Shown here in pieces: positions 42,178 through 50,400 of a DNA stretch of 64,000 nucleotides. Location: NCBI RefSeq assembly GCF_000427645.1, contig NZ_KE386571.1, positions 2,289,454 to 2,353,453 on the forward strand. Direction: 5' to 3'. The notes beneath the pieces are model-generated. The model worked only from the letters and a program-made list of their open reading frames with translations. It was not told where the DNA came from and made no database searches. The first letter of the stretch is position 1. Each line of letters opens with the position of its first letter. Both the position numbers and the translations under genes were made by a program. This DNA is from Sphingomonas phyllosphaerae FA2 (GTDB taxonomy: Bacteria > Pseudomonadota > Alphaproteobacteria > Sphingomonadales > Sphingomonadaceae).

Positions 42178-45120
42178 TTAGAACTTGCCGCGGATACCGA
42201 ACGAGAAGGTCCGCCCATTGAAGTAGGAATTGTCGCGGTGCGTCTCTCCGACGGACTTCGACGGATTCTGGTAGAAGGTATAAGTATTTTCGTTGGTGAT
42301 GTTCAGCGCATCGACACGCAGCTCGATATAGTCGTTGATCTTGAACGCGACGGTCGCGTCGAGATAGCCCTGCGCCGCGAAATACGAGATTTCGTCGTTT
42401 GCGGTATTGCGCTGTGCACCGCCGGTCTTCGACCGGTAATTGTACGATCCGCGCAGCGAGAACGGTCCCTTTTCATAGAAGCCGGTGATGCTGTACGTAT
42501 ATTTCGGCACGCTCTGCAGCGCGACGACGCTGCCGTTGGTCAGCACGAAATTATAGTCGATGCCCTTCTGCTGCTGGTCGATCAGCGTGAAGCTGCTGGT
42601 CAGGCCCAGGCCATCGAACGGCTTGGGCAGGAACGTGAAGTTCTGCTGATACGCCGCCTCAAGCCCGCGCAGCTTCAACTGCCCCGCGTTCTGAACGATC
42701 GTGCGCAGGATGCGCGGGTTGTTGTTGGTCAGTGCGTTGACCTGCGCCAACGTGCAGGTGCCGGTCGGTCCGCCGAACGCCGCGCAGCTGAAATAGCTCG
42801 GGTCCAGCCCGGCAGCGGCGAACGGCACATCCTCGGTCACCGCGACCGGCTGGTCGGTGATGTCCTTTTCGAACAGCCCGATGCTCACCAGCGCCGCCGG
42901 CGCAAAATACCATTCGAGCACCGCGTCATAGGTGGTCGCGACCTGCGGACGCAGGTCGGGATTGCCGACCGTCACCGCATTGTTGAACACGTTCGGCACG
43001 ACGATGCTGCCGGCGATGTCGTTGAGCGCGCCGCGCGTCACCGTATTGCCGATCGAGCCACGCAGCAGCAGCTTGGGCGTAATGTCGAAGGCGAGGCTCG
43101 CTGACGGCAGCCAGTTCTGGTAGCCGCCGTTGCGCCGGTTGGGCGTGAATGCGCCGCCCAGGTTGGTGTAATTGTTAATGATCGTCTCGGTATCCGAATA
43201 GCGGATGCCGGCATCGCCGCGCAATTCGTGCCCGCCGATCGTCAGCTTGAACGACGTCTCCAGGAACGCCGACTTGACCCGCTCCTCGGCCTCATAGGTG
43301 GCGTTGAGCTGGCGCGGCGCCTGCCGGTTGGCTTCGTTCGCCCCCAGCGTACCCATGACGAAATCGCGCGAGAAGGTCGCGAAATTGGACGGATAGCCCG
43401 CGTTGCCGCCGTTGTTCAGCGTGCCGTATTGCAGGAACGGGTCCATGTACTGGAACACGCCATTGCCGCTGGAGGCGAAGGTGCCACCGTTCGGCAGCGT
43501 CGCGGCGCGCGCGATCGACGAGCCGTCCTGCGCGGTCCGGCTCTTCAGGCTGGAGACGTAGCTGCCGCCCACCTTGAACGCCATGCTGCTGTCGCCGGTA
43601 TCGACCACCGTCCAGTCGAGCACCGAACGCAGGCTCTTCACCGTATCGTCCTCGCGCTGGATCGAAAAGCCGAGCGACGGATCGCGGAAATTGGCGGGAT
43701 CGGTGAACGACGTCGGGGACGTGATCGTCGGATAGGAGACGTTGACGGTCGGATCGTAGGTCGTCGTGATGCCGTAGATGTTCGAGACGATCCGGTTGCC
43801 CGATTGCCACGCCCGGCTCTTGGAAATGCTGCCCTGCGCCTGCAACGTCACCTGGTCACTGAAGTCGTACTTCGCGCGCGCCACGCCGTAGGAGAACTTC
43901 GTCTCGAAATCGCGGAAGAAGCTCTCGCCGATGATGCTCGTGTTGCCGAAGGTGCCGTACAGATTGTTGTACTGGTCGATCTTCACGTCGAGCGGGATGA
44001 TGCCGGAATTGGTGCCGGTCCCCGGGATCGCGGTCGTGCCCGGGGCGGTGCGCGAGTTGCGCACTGGCACGCCGAACGTGAACTCGTCCATCTGATCGGC
44101 CAGCTTGGAATAGATGCCGTCGATGCTCGCCTCGAACCGGCCGCTCTTATATTGCACCGAGCCGACGAAGCCCATCCGCTCGCGTTCTGTGTTCGAGGTA
44201 TAGACGCGGTAGAAGCGCGGCAGCAGCGCGTTGGCGACCTGCGCGCGCGTCAGGTTGCCGAGATTGGCGAGCGGGCTGTCGAGGTTCAGCTCGAACTGGA
44301 ACGGCCCACTCGTGTTCGACGGCACCGAACCGTAATAGGGACGGCGGCCGAGCGTCGACGAATTATAGCCGCCGGTCGACTGGAAACCCGAGCGCTCGTT
44401 GACGGTCTTGGCATAGGCGGCACCGAACAGGACGCCGAAATTGCCCCAGTGATCGCTCACGATCAGCGACCCGCGCGGGCGCCACTTCTCCGATTGGTCG
44501 TTGTAGCTATATTGCGCCGTATAGCGGAACACGCGATCCTTGCTGTCGAACGGGCGCGGCGTCTGCAGGTCGACGTTGCCGCCGATCCCGCCCTCTTCGA
44601 GATTGGCGAGCGGCGACTTGTAGACGTCGACGCGGCCGAACAGCTCGGACGGAAAGACGTCATAGTTGAACGCGCGGCTCGAACTGCCGACGCTGCCGGC
44701 CGAGGTGGTGCGCACCGGTGCGCCGTTCAGCGTCGTCACGACGAAGTCGGAGCTGAGGCCACGAATGGCCACTCGCTGCCCTTCGTTGGTCCCGGCACCG
44801 CCATCGCGGCTGAGGATCACGCCCGGGATGCGCTGCATCGAATCGGCGACGTTCGCCTCGGGGAATTTGCCGATGTCTTCCGCGACGATCGAATCGCGAA
44901 TGCCGACCGCCTCGCGCTTCAGCTCCAGCGCTTCGGCAAGGCTGCGACGAAAACCGGTGACGACGATGTCCTCGCTCGTCGCATCGGCGGTGGTCTGCGG
45001 GTCGCTGGCCGGGGCGGCGGCAGGCGCAGCCGGTTCGGTCTGCGCTGCGGCGGGAGCCGCCACCAGCGCCAATGCGATGGCATGTGCCGACGCCATGCCG
45101 ATGAACAACGACCTGCCCAC
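42178..45120 (-). CDS. TonB-dependent receptor for oligosaccharide import
   Basis: 980 residues from a GTG at 45120, chosen because AGGAGG lies 8 bases upstream (an earlier in-frame ATG at 45177 would include the operator). A Sec signal peptide ends PAAAQ. The TonB-box region is DIVVTGFRRSLAEAL. The plug has RDSIVAEDIGKFPEANVADS and QRIPGVILSRDGG; the beta barrel ends in FGIRGKF with a C-terminal Phe. This is the sphingomonad/Caulobacter oligosaccharide-receptor type. It is first in the kdu operon, so it likely imports pectin- or RG-derived oligosaccharides. Confidence 0.93.
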   Translation of the reverse strand: MGRSLFIGMASAHAIALALVAAPAAAQTEPAAPAAAPASDPQTTADATSEDIVVTGFRRSLAEALELKREAVGIRDSIVAEDIGKFPEANVADSMQRIPGVILSRDGGAGTNEGQRVAIRGLSSDFVVTTLNGAPVRTTSAGSVGSSSRAFNYDVFPSELFGRVDVYKSPLANLEEGGIGGNVDLQTPRPFDSKDRVFRYTAQYSYNDQSEKWRPRGSLIVSDHWGNFGVLFGAAYAKTVNERSGFQSTGGYNSSTLGRRPYYGSVPSNTSGPFQFELNLDSPLANLGNLTRAQVANALLPRFYRVYTSNTERERMGFVGSVQYKSGRFEASIDGIYSKLADQMDEFTFGVPVRNSRTAPGTTAIPGTGTNSGIIPLDVKIDQYNNLYGTFGNTSIIGESFFRDFETKFSYGVARAKYDFSDQVTLQAQGSISKSRAWQSGNRIVSNIYGITTTYDPTVNVSYPTITSPTSFTDPANFRDPSLGFSIQREDDTVKSLRSVLDWTVVDTGDSSMAFKVGGSYVSSLKSRTAQDGSSIARAATLPNGGTFASSGNGVFQYMDPFLQYGTLNNGGNAGYPSNFATFSRDFVMGTLGANEANRQAPRQLNATYEAEERVKSAFLETSFKLTIGGHELRGDAGIRYSDTETIINNYTNLGGAFTPNRRNGGYQNWLPSASLAFDITPKLLLRGSIGNTVTRGALNDIAGSIVVPNVFNNAVTVGNPDLRPQVATTYDAVLEWYFAPAALVSIGLFEKDITDQPVAVTEDVPFAAAGLDPSYFSCAAFGGPTGTCTLAQVNALTNNNPRILRTIVQNAGQLKLRGLEAAYQQNFTFLPKPFDGLGLTSSFTLIDQQQKGIDYNFVLTNGSVVALQSVPKYTYSITGFYEKGPFSLRGSYNYRSKTGGAQRNTANDEISYFAAQGYLDATVAFKINDYIELRVDALNITNENTYTFYQNPSKSVGETHRDNSYFNGRTFSFGIRGKF

Positions 45121-45164
45121 GATAACCCCCTCCTCTTGCACCGCTGATCGCGGCTCATGAATCG

Positions 45165-45178
45165 GGTTATCATACAAC
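45165..45178. promoter_or_regulatory. Putative GntR operator upstream of the TonB receptor
   Basis: GGTTATCATACAAC. It differs by one base from GGTTATCGTACAAC at 46004-46017 on the other side of gntR. It lies 45 bases upstream of the receptor GTG. The matching pair flanking the regulator gene suggests a shared operator. Confidence 0.6.
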
Positions 45179-45204
45179 TTTCAGGTCACGTCAATCCGCT
45201 TGCA

Positions 45205-45927
45205 TCATCCGTCGCGTGACAGCCCCGCCGCCTCGCTTAGCTCAGTATGACGGCTCAGGCTTTCCTGCATATGGTGCCGCGCCGCATCGCGCGCCCCGGC
45301 CGGATTCATCCGTACAATCGCATCGACGATCGCTTCATGCTCGGCACGCACCTTCTCGACATAGGCGCGCTGCGCCTCCGGCGGCTGGTCGCGCAGATAC
45401 AGGTTGCGCGGCGGCACCAGCCGCACGCCAAGGAAGTCGATCAGCTTGACGAAGGTCTCGTTCTGCGTCGCGCGCGCGATCGCGGTGTGGAAGCGCGTAT
45501 CCGCCGCCGCCGAAGCGACCGGATCGTCGGCCACCTCCGCCATGTCGCGCAGCGCCGCGCGCATCGCGGAAATGTCGGTCAGGGTGCGCCGCGCCGCCGC
45601 AAAGGCCGCCATTTCCGACTCGACCGACAGCCGCACCTCGAGCAGCCGGATCACATCCGCCAGCTCGCTCATGTCCTGCCGCGTGATCTGGAACGCCTGA
45701 TAACGCGCATCGTCGGACACGAACACGCCCGACCCCTGCCGCGCGATCGCCATGCCGTGCGCCTCCAGCCGCGCGACCGCCTCGCGCACCACCGTGCGGC
45801 TGACCTTTTCGTCCTCGGCGATCTCCTTCTGCGTCGGCAGACGCGCACCGGGCGGCATCTCGCCCGAACGGATCCGCGCCTCCAGCTTCATGTACAGCGC
45901 ATCGGCCATCGAAATGGTCTTGGTCAT
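45205..45927 (-). CDS. GntR/FadR-family transcriptional regulator
   Basis: 240 residues. The N-terminal winged helix (PTQKEIAEDEKVSRTVVREA, RLEAHGMAIARQGSGVFV) precedes a helical FCD effector domain at about 90-225 with metal-binding type residues (DTRFHTAIARAT, EHEAIVDAIV, ARHHMQESL). Regulators of this group (ExuR, UxuR, KdgR-like GntR proteins) respond to uronate intermediates and usually repress the uptake operon. It sits between the two operons that carry its presumed operators; a TTGTAC half-site is just upstream of its own start. Confidence 0.9.
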   Translation of the reverse strand: MTKTISMADALYMKLEARIRSGEMPPGARLPTQKEIAEDEKVSRTVVREAVARLEAHGMAIARQGSGVFVSDDARYQAFQITRQDMSELADVIRLLEVRLSVESEMAAFAAARRTLTDISAMRAALRDMAEVADDPVASAAADTRFHTAIARATQNETFVKLIDFLGVRLVPPRNLYLRDQPPEAQRAYVEKVRAEHEAIVDAIVRMNPAGARDAARHHMQESLSRHTELSEAAGLSRDG

Positions 45928-45944
45928 TCCCGCTCTATATCAAG

Positions 45945-45950
45945 GTACAA
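45945..45950. promoter_or_regulatory. Possible operator half-site upstream of gntR
   Basis: GTACAA (reverse TTGTAC), shared with the core of the operator at 46004-46017. It lies 18 bases before the gntR ATG, where a bound repressor could give autoregulation. A six-base match alone is weak. Confidence 0.25.
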
Positions 45951-46003
45951 GGCCAACCCCCATCGCCAAAGCACCGCCTTGGCAAAATAGATATGATGTC
46001 TTA

Positions 46004-46017
46004 GGTTATCGTACAAC
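46004..46017. promoter_or_regulatory. Putative GntR operator upstream of the DUF4861 gene
   Basis: GGTTATCGTACAAC, one base different from the copy at 45165-45178. It lies 25 bases before the ATG at 46042, close to where the promoter should be. Confidence 0.6.
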
Positions 46018-46041
46018 ATTGATGAGCGAGAGGAACCGACG

Positions 46042-46977
46042 ATGCGACGCCCGCGGATGATCGCGACCGCGACGGCATGGCTGCTGCTGGCCGCGCCTGC
46101 GGTGGCGCAGCAGGCCCCGCCACTCCCGGTAACCGCCCCGCTGCCCCCGCCGCCCGATCGCACGCCGCACGCCGTCGCACTGCTCGCCGACTATCGCTAC
46201 GATGACCTGCTCTGGGAAAACGACCGCACTGCGCACCGCATCTACGGCCATGCGCTGGAGGCCGCCGAGCCGCCGTCGGGCTCTGGGATCGACAGCTGGG
46301 GCAAGAATGTCCGCTGGCCATTCGCCGACCGCCAGCTGCGCACCGGCGACCAGCACGCCTATCATGGCGAGGGGATCGACTTCTACAATGTCGGCACCAC
46401 GCGCGGCGCGGGCGGGCTGGGCATCTGGCACGACAACAAATTGTGGACCTCGCGCAATTTCGTCCGCCACCGCATCCTCGCCAGCGGCGGAGACCGCGCC
46501 GACTTCACCGTCGATTACGCGCCCTGGCCGGTCGATACGGTGCGCAAGGTGTGGGAGACGCGGCGCTTCACGCTGCCGCTCGGCACGCATTTCACGCGGA
46601 TGATCTCGACCCTGTCCTCCGACCGCCCCGAGCCGCTGCTGGTCGGCATCGGCATCGGCAAGCGTACCACCGGGCAGGGCGCGGGGGAGTTGAGCGTCGA
46701 TCGCGCCCGCGGGCTGCTGTCCTGGTGGGGGCCGGACGATCCCGGCCACGGCCGGATGGCGATCGCGATCCGCGTCGATCCGCGGATGATCGCCGACGTG
46801 CGCGCCGATGCCGATAACCAGCTGGTGTTGCTGCGCGTCACGCCCGGCACGCCGTTCGTCTATTATTCGGGCTCGGCATGGAGCCACGGCGAAGGCGATT
46901 TCCGCACGCGCGCGCAATGGGACGATTACGCCAAAGGCGCGGCGCTCGACTTCACGATACCGAAGGCAGGGCAATAG
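46042..46977 (+). CDS. DUF4861-type exported protein of the pectin region
   Basis: 311 residues with a Sec signal peptide (cleavage after PAVAQ, about residue 22). The mature part has family-like phrases: DLLWENDRTAHRIYGHALEA, GIDSWGKNVRWPF, HGEGIDFYNVGTTRGAGGLG and FVYYSGSAWS at the end. DUF4861 proteins sit in pectin/rhamnogalacturonan loci; the enzymatic role is not established to my knowledge, and a beta-sandwich carbohydrate-active fold is likely. It is followed 2 bases later by the DUF2264 gene, and both are probably under the GntR operator. Confidence 0.75.
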   Translation: MRRPRMIATATAWLLLAAPAVAQQAPPLPVTAPLPPPPDRTPHAVALLADYRYDDLLWENDRTAHRIYGHALEAAEPPSGSGIDSWGKNVRWPFADRQLRTGDQHAYHGEGIDFYNVGTTRGAGGLGIWHDNKLWTSRNFVRHRILASGGDRADFTVDYAPWPVDTVRKVWETRRFTLPLGTHFTRMISTLSSDRPEPLLVGIGIGKRTTGQGAGELSVDRARGLLSWWGPDDPGHGRMAIAIRVDPRMIADVRADADNQLVLLRVTPGTPFVYYSGSAWSHGEGDFRTRAQWDDYAKGAALDFTIPKAGQ

Positions 46978-46979
46978 TG

Positions 46980-48251
46980 ATGCAAATCGATCGACGTGCG
47001 GTGCTGGCCGGCGGCCTGACGGTGGCCGGGTTGGCGACGACCACCGCCGAGGCGCAGACTCGCGTCACCGAACCGCCGCTCCCCGATGGCGCGACCGACC
47101 GCGCCGACGCGCTCGCGCTGCTGCGCCGGATGGCGGAACCGGTTCTCGGCCGCATGGCGCGGGGTCGGCTCCACGCCGAATGGACGCCGGAACTCAGCCC
47201 GACATGGGACGGCCGCAACCCCGGCGTGGCCTATCTCGAGGCGTTCGGGCGGCTGATCGACGGCATTGCGCCGTGGCTCGCGCTCCCCGACGACGCCAGT
47301 GAAGAGGGGCGGCTCCGCGCCACGCTGCGCACGCAGGCGTTGCAAAGCTACACCCATGCGGTCGATCCCAGGAGCCCTGACTACCTCCTGTGGCGCGGAC
47401 ATGGACAGGCATTGGTCGATTCCGCCTATTTCACCAGCGCGCTGCTGCGCGCGCCCGACGCGCTGTGGAAGCCGCTCGATGCCAAAACGAAGGCGCGGAT
47501 CGTCGAGGAGATCAAGGGCCTGCGCCGCATCTCCCCGCCCTACCAGAACTGGCTGCTGTTCGCGGCGATGAACGAGGCGTTCCTGTTCGCGATCGGCGAG
47601 GACTGGGACCCGATGCGCGTCGACCTGACCATCAAGAAAATGCTCGAATGGTATGTCGGCGACGGCTGGTACGGCGATGGCCAGCGCTTCCACTATGATT
47701 ATTACAACAGCTACGTCATTCAACCGATGCTGGTGCAAATCCTCGCCAGGCTGGCCGCGGGCAAGCCGAGCTTCAACAACCTCCGCCCTGCCGAGGAACT
47801 GGCGCGCGCGGTGAAGCGCGAGCAACGCTACGCCGAGCATCTCGAACGCATGATCGCCCCCGACGGCAGCTATGCCGCGATCGGCCGCTCGCTCACCTAT
47901 CGCACCGCGGTGCACCAGCCGCTCGGGCATCTGGCGTGGCGCGGGCAATTGCCCGACACGCTGCCACCGGGGCAGGTGCGCGCCGCGACGATGGCGGCGC
48001 AACGGCGCGTCTTCGCCGATCCCAGCAACTTCAATGCCGACGGCTTCCTGACGATCGGCTTCGCGCGCCATCAGCCGACGCTGGGCGACGTCTATTCCAA
48101 CGCCGGCAGCATGTATATCGCCTCGGAAAGCCTGATCGCGCTCGGCCTGCCCGCCGATCACGCTTACTGGACGGCCGCGCCGCAACCGTGGACGATGCGC
48201 CGCGCCTTCGACGGGCAGGATTTCCGCAAGGACTATGCAGTCGATTACTGA
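46980..48251 (+). CDS. DUF2264 protein, putative glycoside hydrolase
   Basis: 423 residues from the ATG at 46980. A Tat-like or Sec signal (M-Q-I-D-R-R-A-V-L-A-G-G, then LTVAGLATTTAEAQ) suggests periplasmic location. The mature part is an (alpha/alpha) barrel type with motifs YLLWRGHGQALVDSAYF, YQNWLLFAAMNEAFLF, YGDGQRFHYDYYNSYVIQPM and PDGSYAAIGRSLTYRTAV. DUF2264 proteins have been linked to beta-glucuronidase activity (GH154), as I recall; here uronate removal fits the kdu pathway. It is the end of a two-gene operon. Confidence 0.75.
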   Translation: MQIDRRAVLAGGLTVAGLATTTAEAQTRVTEPPLPDGATDRADALALLRRMAEPVLGRMARGRLHAEWTPELSPTWDGRNPGVAYLEAFGRLIDGIAPWLALPDDASEEGRLRATLRTQALQSYTHAVDPRSPDYLLWRGHGQALVDSAYFTSALLRAPDALWKPLDAKTKARIVEEIKGLRRISPPYQNWLLFAAMNEAFLFAIGEDWDPMRVDLTIKKMLEWYVGDGWYGDGQRFHYDYYNSYVIQPMLVQILARLAAGKPSFNNLRPAEELARAVKREQRYAEHLERMIAPDGSYAAIGRSLTYRTAVHQPLGHLAWRGQLPDTLPPGQVRAATMAAQRRVFADPSNFNADGFLTIGFARHQPTLGDVYSNAGSMYIASESLIALGLPADHAYWTAAPQPWTMRRAFDGQDFRKDYAVDY

Positions 48252-48275
48252 GCGACGGCTAGCCTGCCCCTTCGT

Positions 48276-48359
48276 CGTCGCCCCGGCCTTGAGCCGGGGC
48301 CCCGCTTCTTCCCCGCGTCCGCGGAAAAAGCGGGATCCCGGATCAGGTCCGGGATGACG
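48276..48359. repeat. Dispersed palindromic intergenic repeat
   Basis: Arms CGTCGCCCCGGCCTTGAGCC with GGGGCCCCGCTT, and AAGCGGGATCCC with GGATCAGGTCCGGGATGACG, about 25 bases apart. It lies between the convergent DUF2264 and GH43 genes. It is of the same family as 36719-36800. Confidence 0.75.
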
Positions 48360-48382
48360 TGAAAAGGGATGAGGCCTCGGGC

Positions 48383-49465
48383 CTAATCTCCCGCCGCCGT
48401 CACCACCGGCCGCGTCTCCCCATCCAGCTCGGTCAGCTCGCGCTCGACCGCGATCGTGTCGCCCAGGTCGCGCATCGCATACAGCTTGCCGCGCGCATTC
48501 TCGAACGGGCGGTGCAGCACCATCGTCAGCTTGCCCTCGAAGGTGCGGAACAGCATCCCGTGCCCGCTGTCGCCGCGCACCAGCGGCGGCAATTGCTCCC
48601 ACGGTCCGCTGACCTCGCCGCTCTTCGACCGTGCCAGCGACTGGACGTAACCGCGCCGGTCATAGCTCGACCACAGCATCAACAACGTGCCGGTGCGCGT
48701 GCGGAACAGCTCGGGTCCGTCGGTAACGTTGCCGTCCTTCATATCGGCCGGGTCGGCGCGCTTCGCCCACGGCGCCTCGGACGCGCGGAACAGCAGGCGC
48801 GGCGGCCCGGCGACGGCCAGCGTGTTGTCCAGCGGCACCGCCTCGATCGTCCCGTCGCCCACCTGCACCCATTCGTGCGCGTAGACCATCCACGGCTTGC
48901 CCGAACGATCGACGTGCAGCGACCCGTCGAGCGTCATCCGCGCGGCATCGACGATCGGCGCACCGCCACGCTCGAGCCGGTATGGCCCACCCAGCGTCGC
49001 CGACGAGGCGAGCAGGGTCGAGCGTCGCACCGGCTGACGCCCGTTCTGCCCGGGCAGCTTGAGGCCGTCATTGTAGAAGGTCGAAAACAGATACCATCGC
49101 CCCTTCCAGCGATGCACTTCCGGCGCCCAGGCGCCGTCGTTCGCCCAGCTGTCCTCGGGCAGCGTAAAGACCACGACCGGCCGCTGCCAATGCTTCAGGT
49201 CCGTGCTGCGGTAGGCCATGATCCCCAGCCGCTGGTCACCGGTCAGCCGCTTCTCGTTGCGGGTGAACAGCCAATAGGTGCGCGTGGCGCGGTCGGCGAC
49301 GATCCACGGATCGTGCAATGGCATGTCGGGCAACAGCAACGGCGCATCGGTTGCGCGCGGGGCAGCGGCGGTCACCACCGGCAATGCGACGCCCGCAAGC
49401 GCCGCCATAAGGACAATGCGCCACACAGCGGTTGCGCCGGCACGTCCGGCGGCAAGGAAGGTCAT
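48383..49465 (-). CDS. GH43-family glycoside hydrolase
   Basis: 360 residues with a signal peptide (IVLMAALAGVALPVVTAAA). Five-bladed propeller features are visible: D-P-W-I-V-A-D (base Asp), WAPEVHRWKGRWYLFSTFYN (with Glu), LDGSLHVDRSGKPWMVYAHE (acid/pKa region), and DGPELFRTRTGTLLMLWSS. This is the pattern of GH43 alpha-L-arabinofuranosidases, beta-xylosidases or galactan exo-enzymes; the exact substrate cannot be read. It may remove side chains of rhamnogalacturonan. The TGTCGGAC motif lies just upstream. Confidence 0.85.
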   Translation of the reverse strand: MTFLAAGRAGATAVWRIVLMAALAGVALPVVTAAAPRATDAPLLLPDMPLHDPWIVADRATRTYWLFTRNEKRLTGDQRLGIMAYRSTDLKHWQRPVVVFTLPEDSWANDGAWAPEVHRWKGRWYLFSTFYNDGLKLPGQNGRQPVRRSTLLASSATLGGPYRLERGGAPIVDAARMTLDGSLHVDRSGKPWMVYAHEWVQVGDGTIEAVPLDNTLAVAGPPRLLFRASEAPWAKRADPADMKDGNVTDGPELFRTRTGTLLMLWSSYDRRGYVQSLARSKSGEVSGPWEQLPPLVRGDSGHGMLFRTFEGKLTMVLHRPFENARGKLYAMRDLGDTIAVERELTELDGETRPVVTAAGD

Positions 49466-49483
49466 TCATCAGTCTCCCGGTTA

Positions 49484-49498
49484 TGTCGGACAATAATC
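49484..49498. promoter_or_regulatory. Shared TGTCGGAC motif, copy 1
   Basis: TGTCGGACAATAATC, with TGTC-G-GACA forming a small palindrome. It ends 18 bases upstream of the GH43 ATG. A near copy with one change (TGTCGGACTATAATC) is at 61401-61415, upstream of the second TonB receptor. Confidence 0.45.
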
Positions 49499-49513
49499 GG
49501 GGACGGGTTCGGG

Positions 49514-50089
49514 TCAACCCGCCGCCATGACGTCCCCGCTCCGCTCGCGCGCCGGATTGCCCGCAACGGTCGCGCGTGCACGCACGTCGCGCGTCACCAC
49601 GCTGCCCGCGCCGATGATCGCATCGTCGCCGATCGTGACACCGGGCAGGATCAGCGCTCCACCCCCGATCCACACGTTGCGCCCGATCGCGATCGGCCGT
49701 CCCCATTCGGCGCCGGTCGCGCGCGCCGCCGGATCGCGCGGATGATCCGCGGTCAAAATCTGCACCCCCGGTCCGATCTGCGTCCCTTTTCCGATCGTCA
49801 CGGTCACCACGTCCAGAATGATGCAGCTATAATTGAGGAAGACGTCGTCCCCGAGGCGGATGTTATAGCCATAATCGCAATGGAATGGCGGCCGGATCAC
49901 CGCCCCCTCGCCCACCGCCCCCAGCCGCTCGCGCAGGATCGCGCGCCGCTCGTCCGCCGGCAGCGCCGCTGCTGCATTGTAGCGCGCCATCCACGCCAGC
50001 GCCGCCTGATGGTCCGCGATAAGTTCCGCGTCGCCAGCATGATACGGCTCGCCCGCCAGCATCTTCTGCTTCTCGCTCCGCTGCGCCAT
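49514..50089 (-). CDS. Maltose O-acetyltransferase-like protein (LacA/NodL type)
   Basis: 191 residues. The N-terminal helical cap is typical (SEKQKMLAGEPYHAGDAELI). Left-handed beta-helix hexapeptide repeats follow: IRPPFHCDYGYNIRLGDDVF, NYSCIILDV, IGPGVQILTADHP (with the catalytic His), GRNVWIGGGALILPGVTIGD and AGSVVTRDV. It transfers acetyl from acetyl-CoA to a sugar hydroxyl in the cytoplasm. The ATG at 50089 overlaps nothing; it lies 5 bases after the small gene at 50095-50325, so they share a transcript. Confidence 0.9.
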   Translation of the reverse strand: MAQRSEKQKMLAGEPYHAGDAELIADHQAALAWMARYNAAAALPADERRAILRERLGAVGEGAVIRPPFHCDYGYNIRLGDDVFLNYSCIILDVVTVTIGKGTQIGPGVQILTADHPRDPAARATGAEWGRPIAIGRNVWIGGGALILPGVTIGDDAIIGAGSVVTRDVRARATVAGNPARERSGDVMAAG

Positions 50090-50094
50090 CGCCC

Positions 50095-50325
50095 TCAATC
50101 CCGCGCCGTCAGCGGCACCGAGGACCGCCCGGCGGCACGCGCGTCCCCACCCGCAGCGTCCTGCCGCGTTGCGTGGAGATGCCGCAATATCAACGCCAAA
50201 TCCGCCTCGCTCAGCCCGGATGCCGGGTCGATCACGATCCCCGCCGGCAAGGGCTCCACCCATGCCGCAAGACGGTTGCACGCAGCGCCCAGCGCCGGAT
50301 CGGCGGAATCATCGAAAGCAGCCAT
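50095..50325 (-). CDS. Small unrecognised protein
   Basis: 76 residues, leaderless, from the ATG at 50325: it contains AACNRLAAWVEPLPAGIVID and LSEADLALILRHLHATR, which look helical. It is upstream of and close to the acetyltransferase gene. The frame is open further upstream to 50496 without better sequence. Coding is plausible because of position and composition, but no family is recognised. Confidence 0.4.
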   Translation of the reverse strand: MAAFDDSADPALGAACNRLAAWVEPLPAGIVIDPASGLSEADLALILRHLHATRQDAAGGDARAAGRSSVPLTARD

Positions 50326-50400
50326 AGGCTTACTTATGCCCCGCCCACCGCGTTCGACCAAGTGCCGGAGCATTCGCGCGCGAAGGACGTTTGCTCGTCC

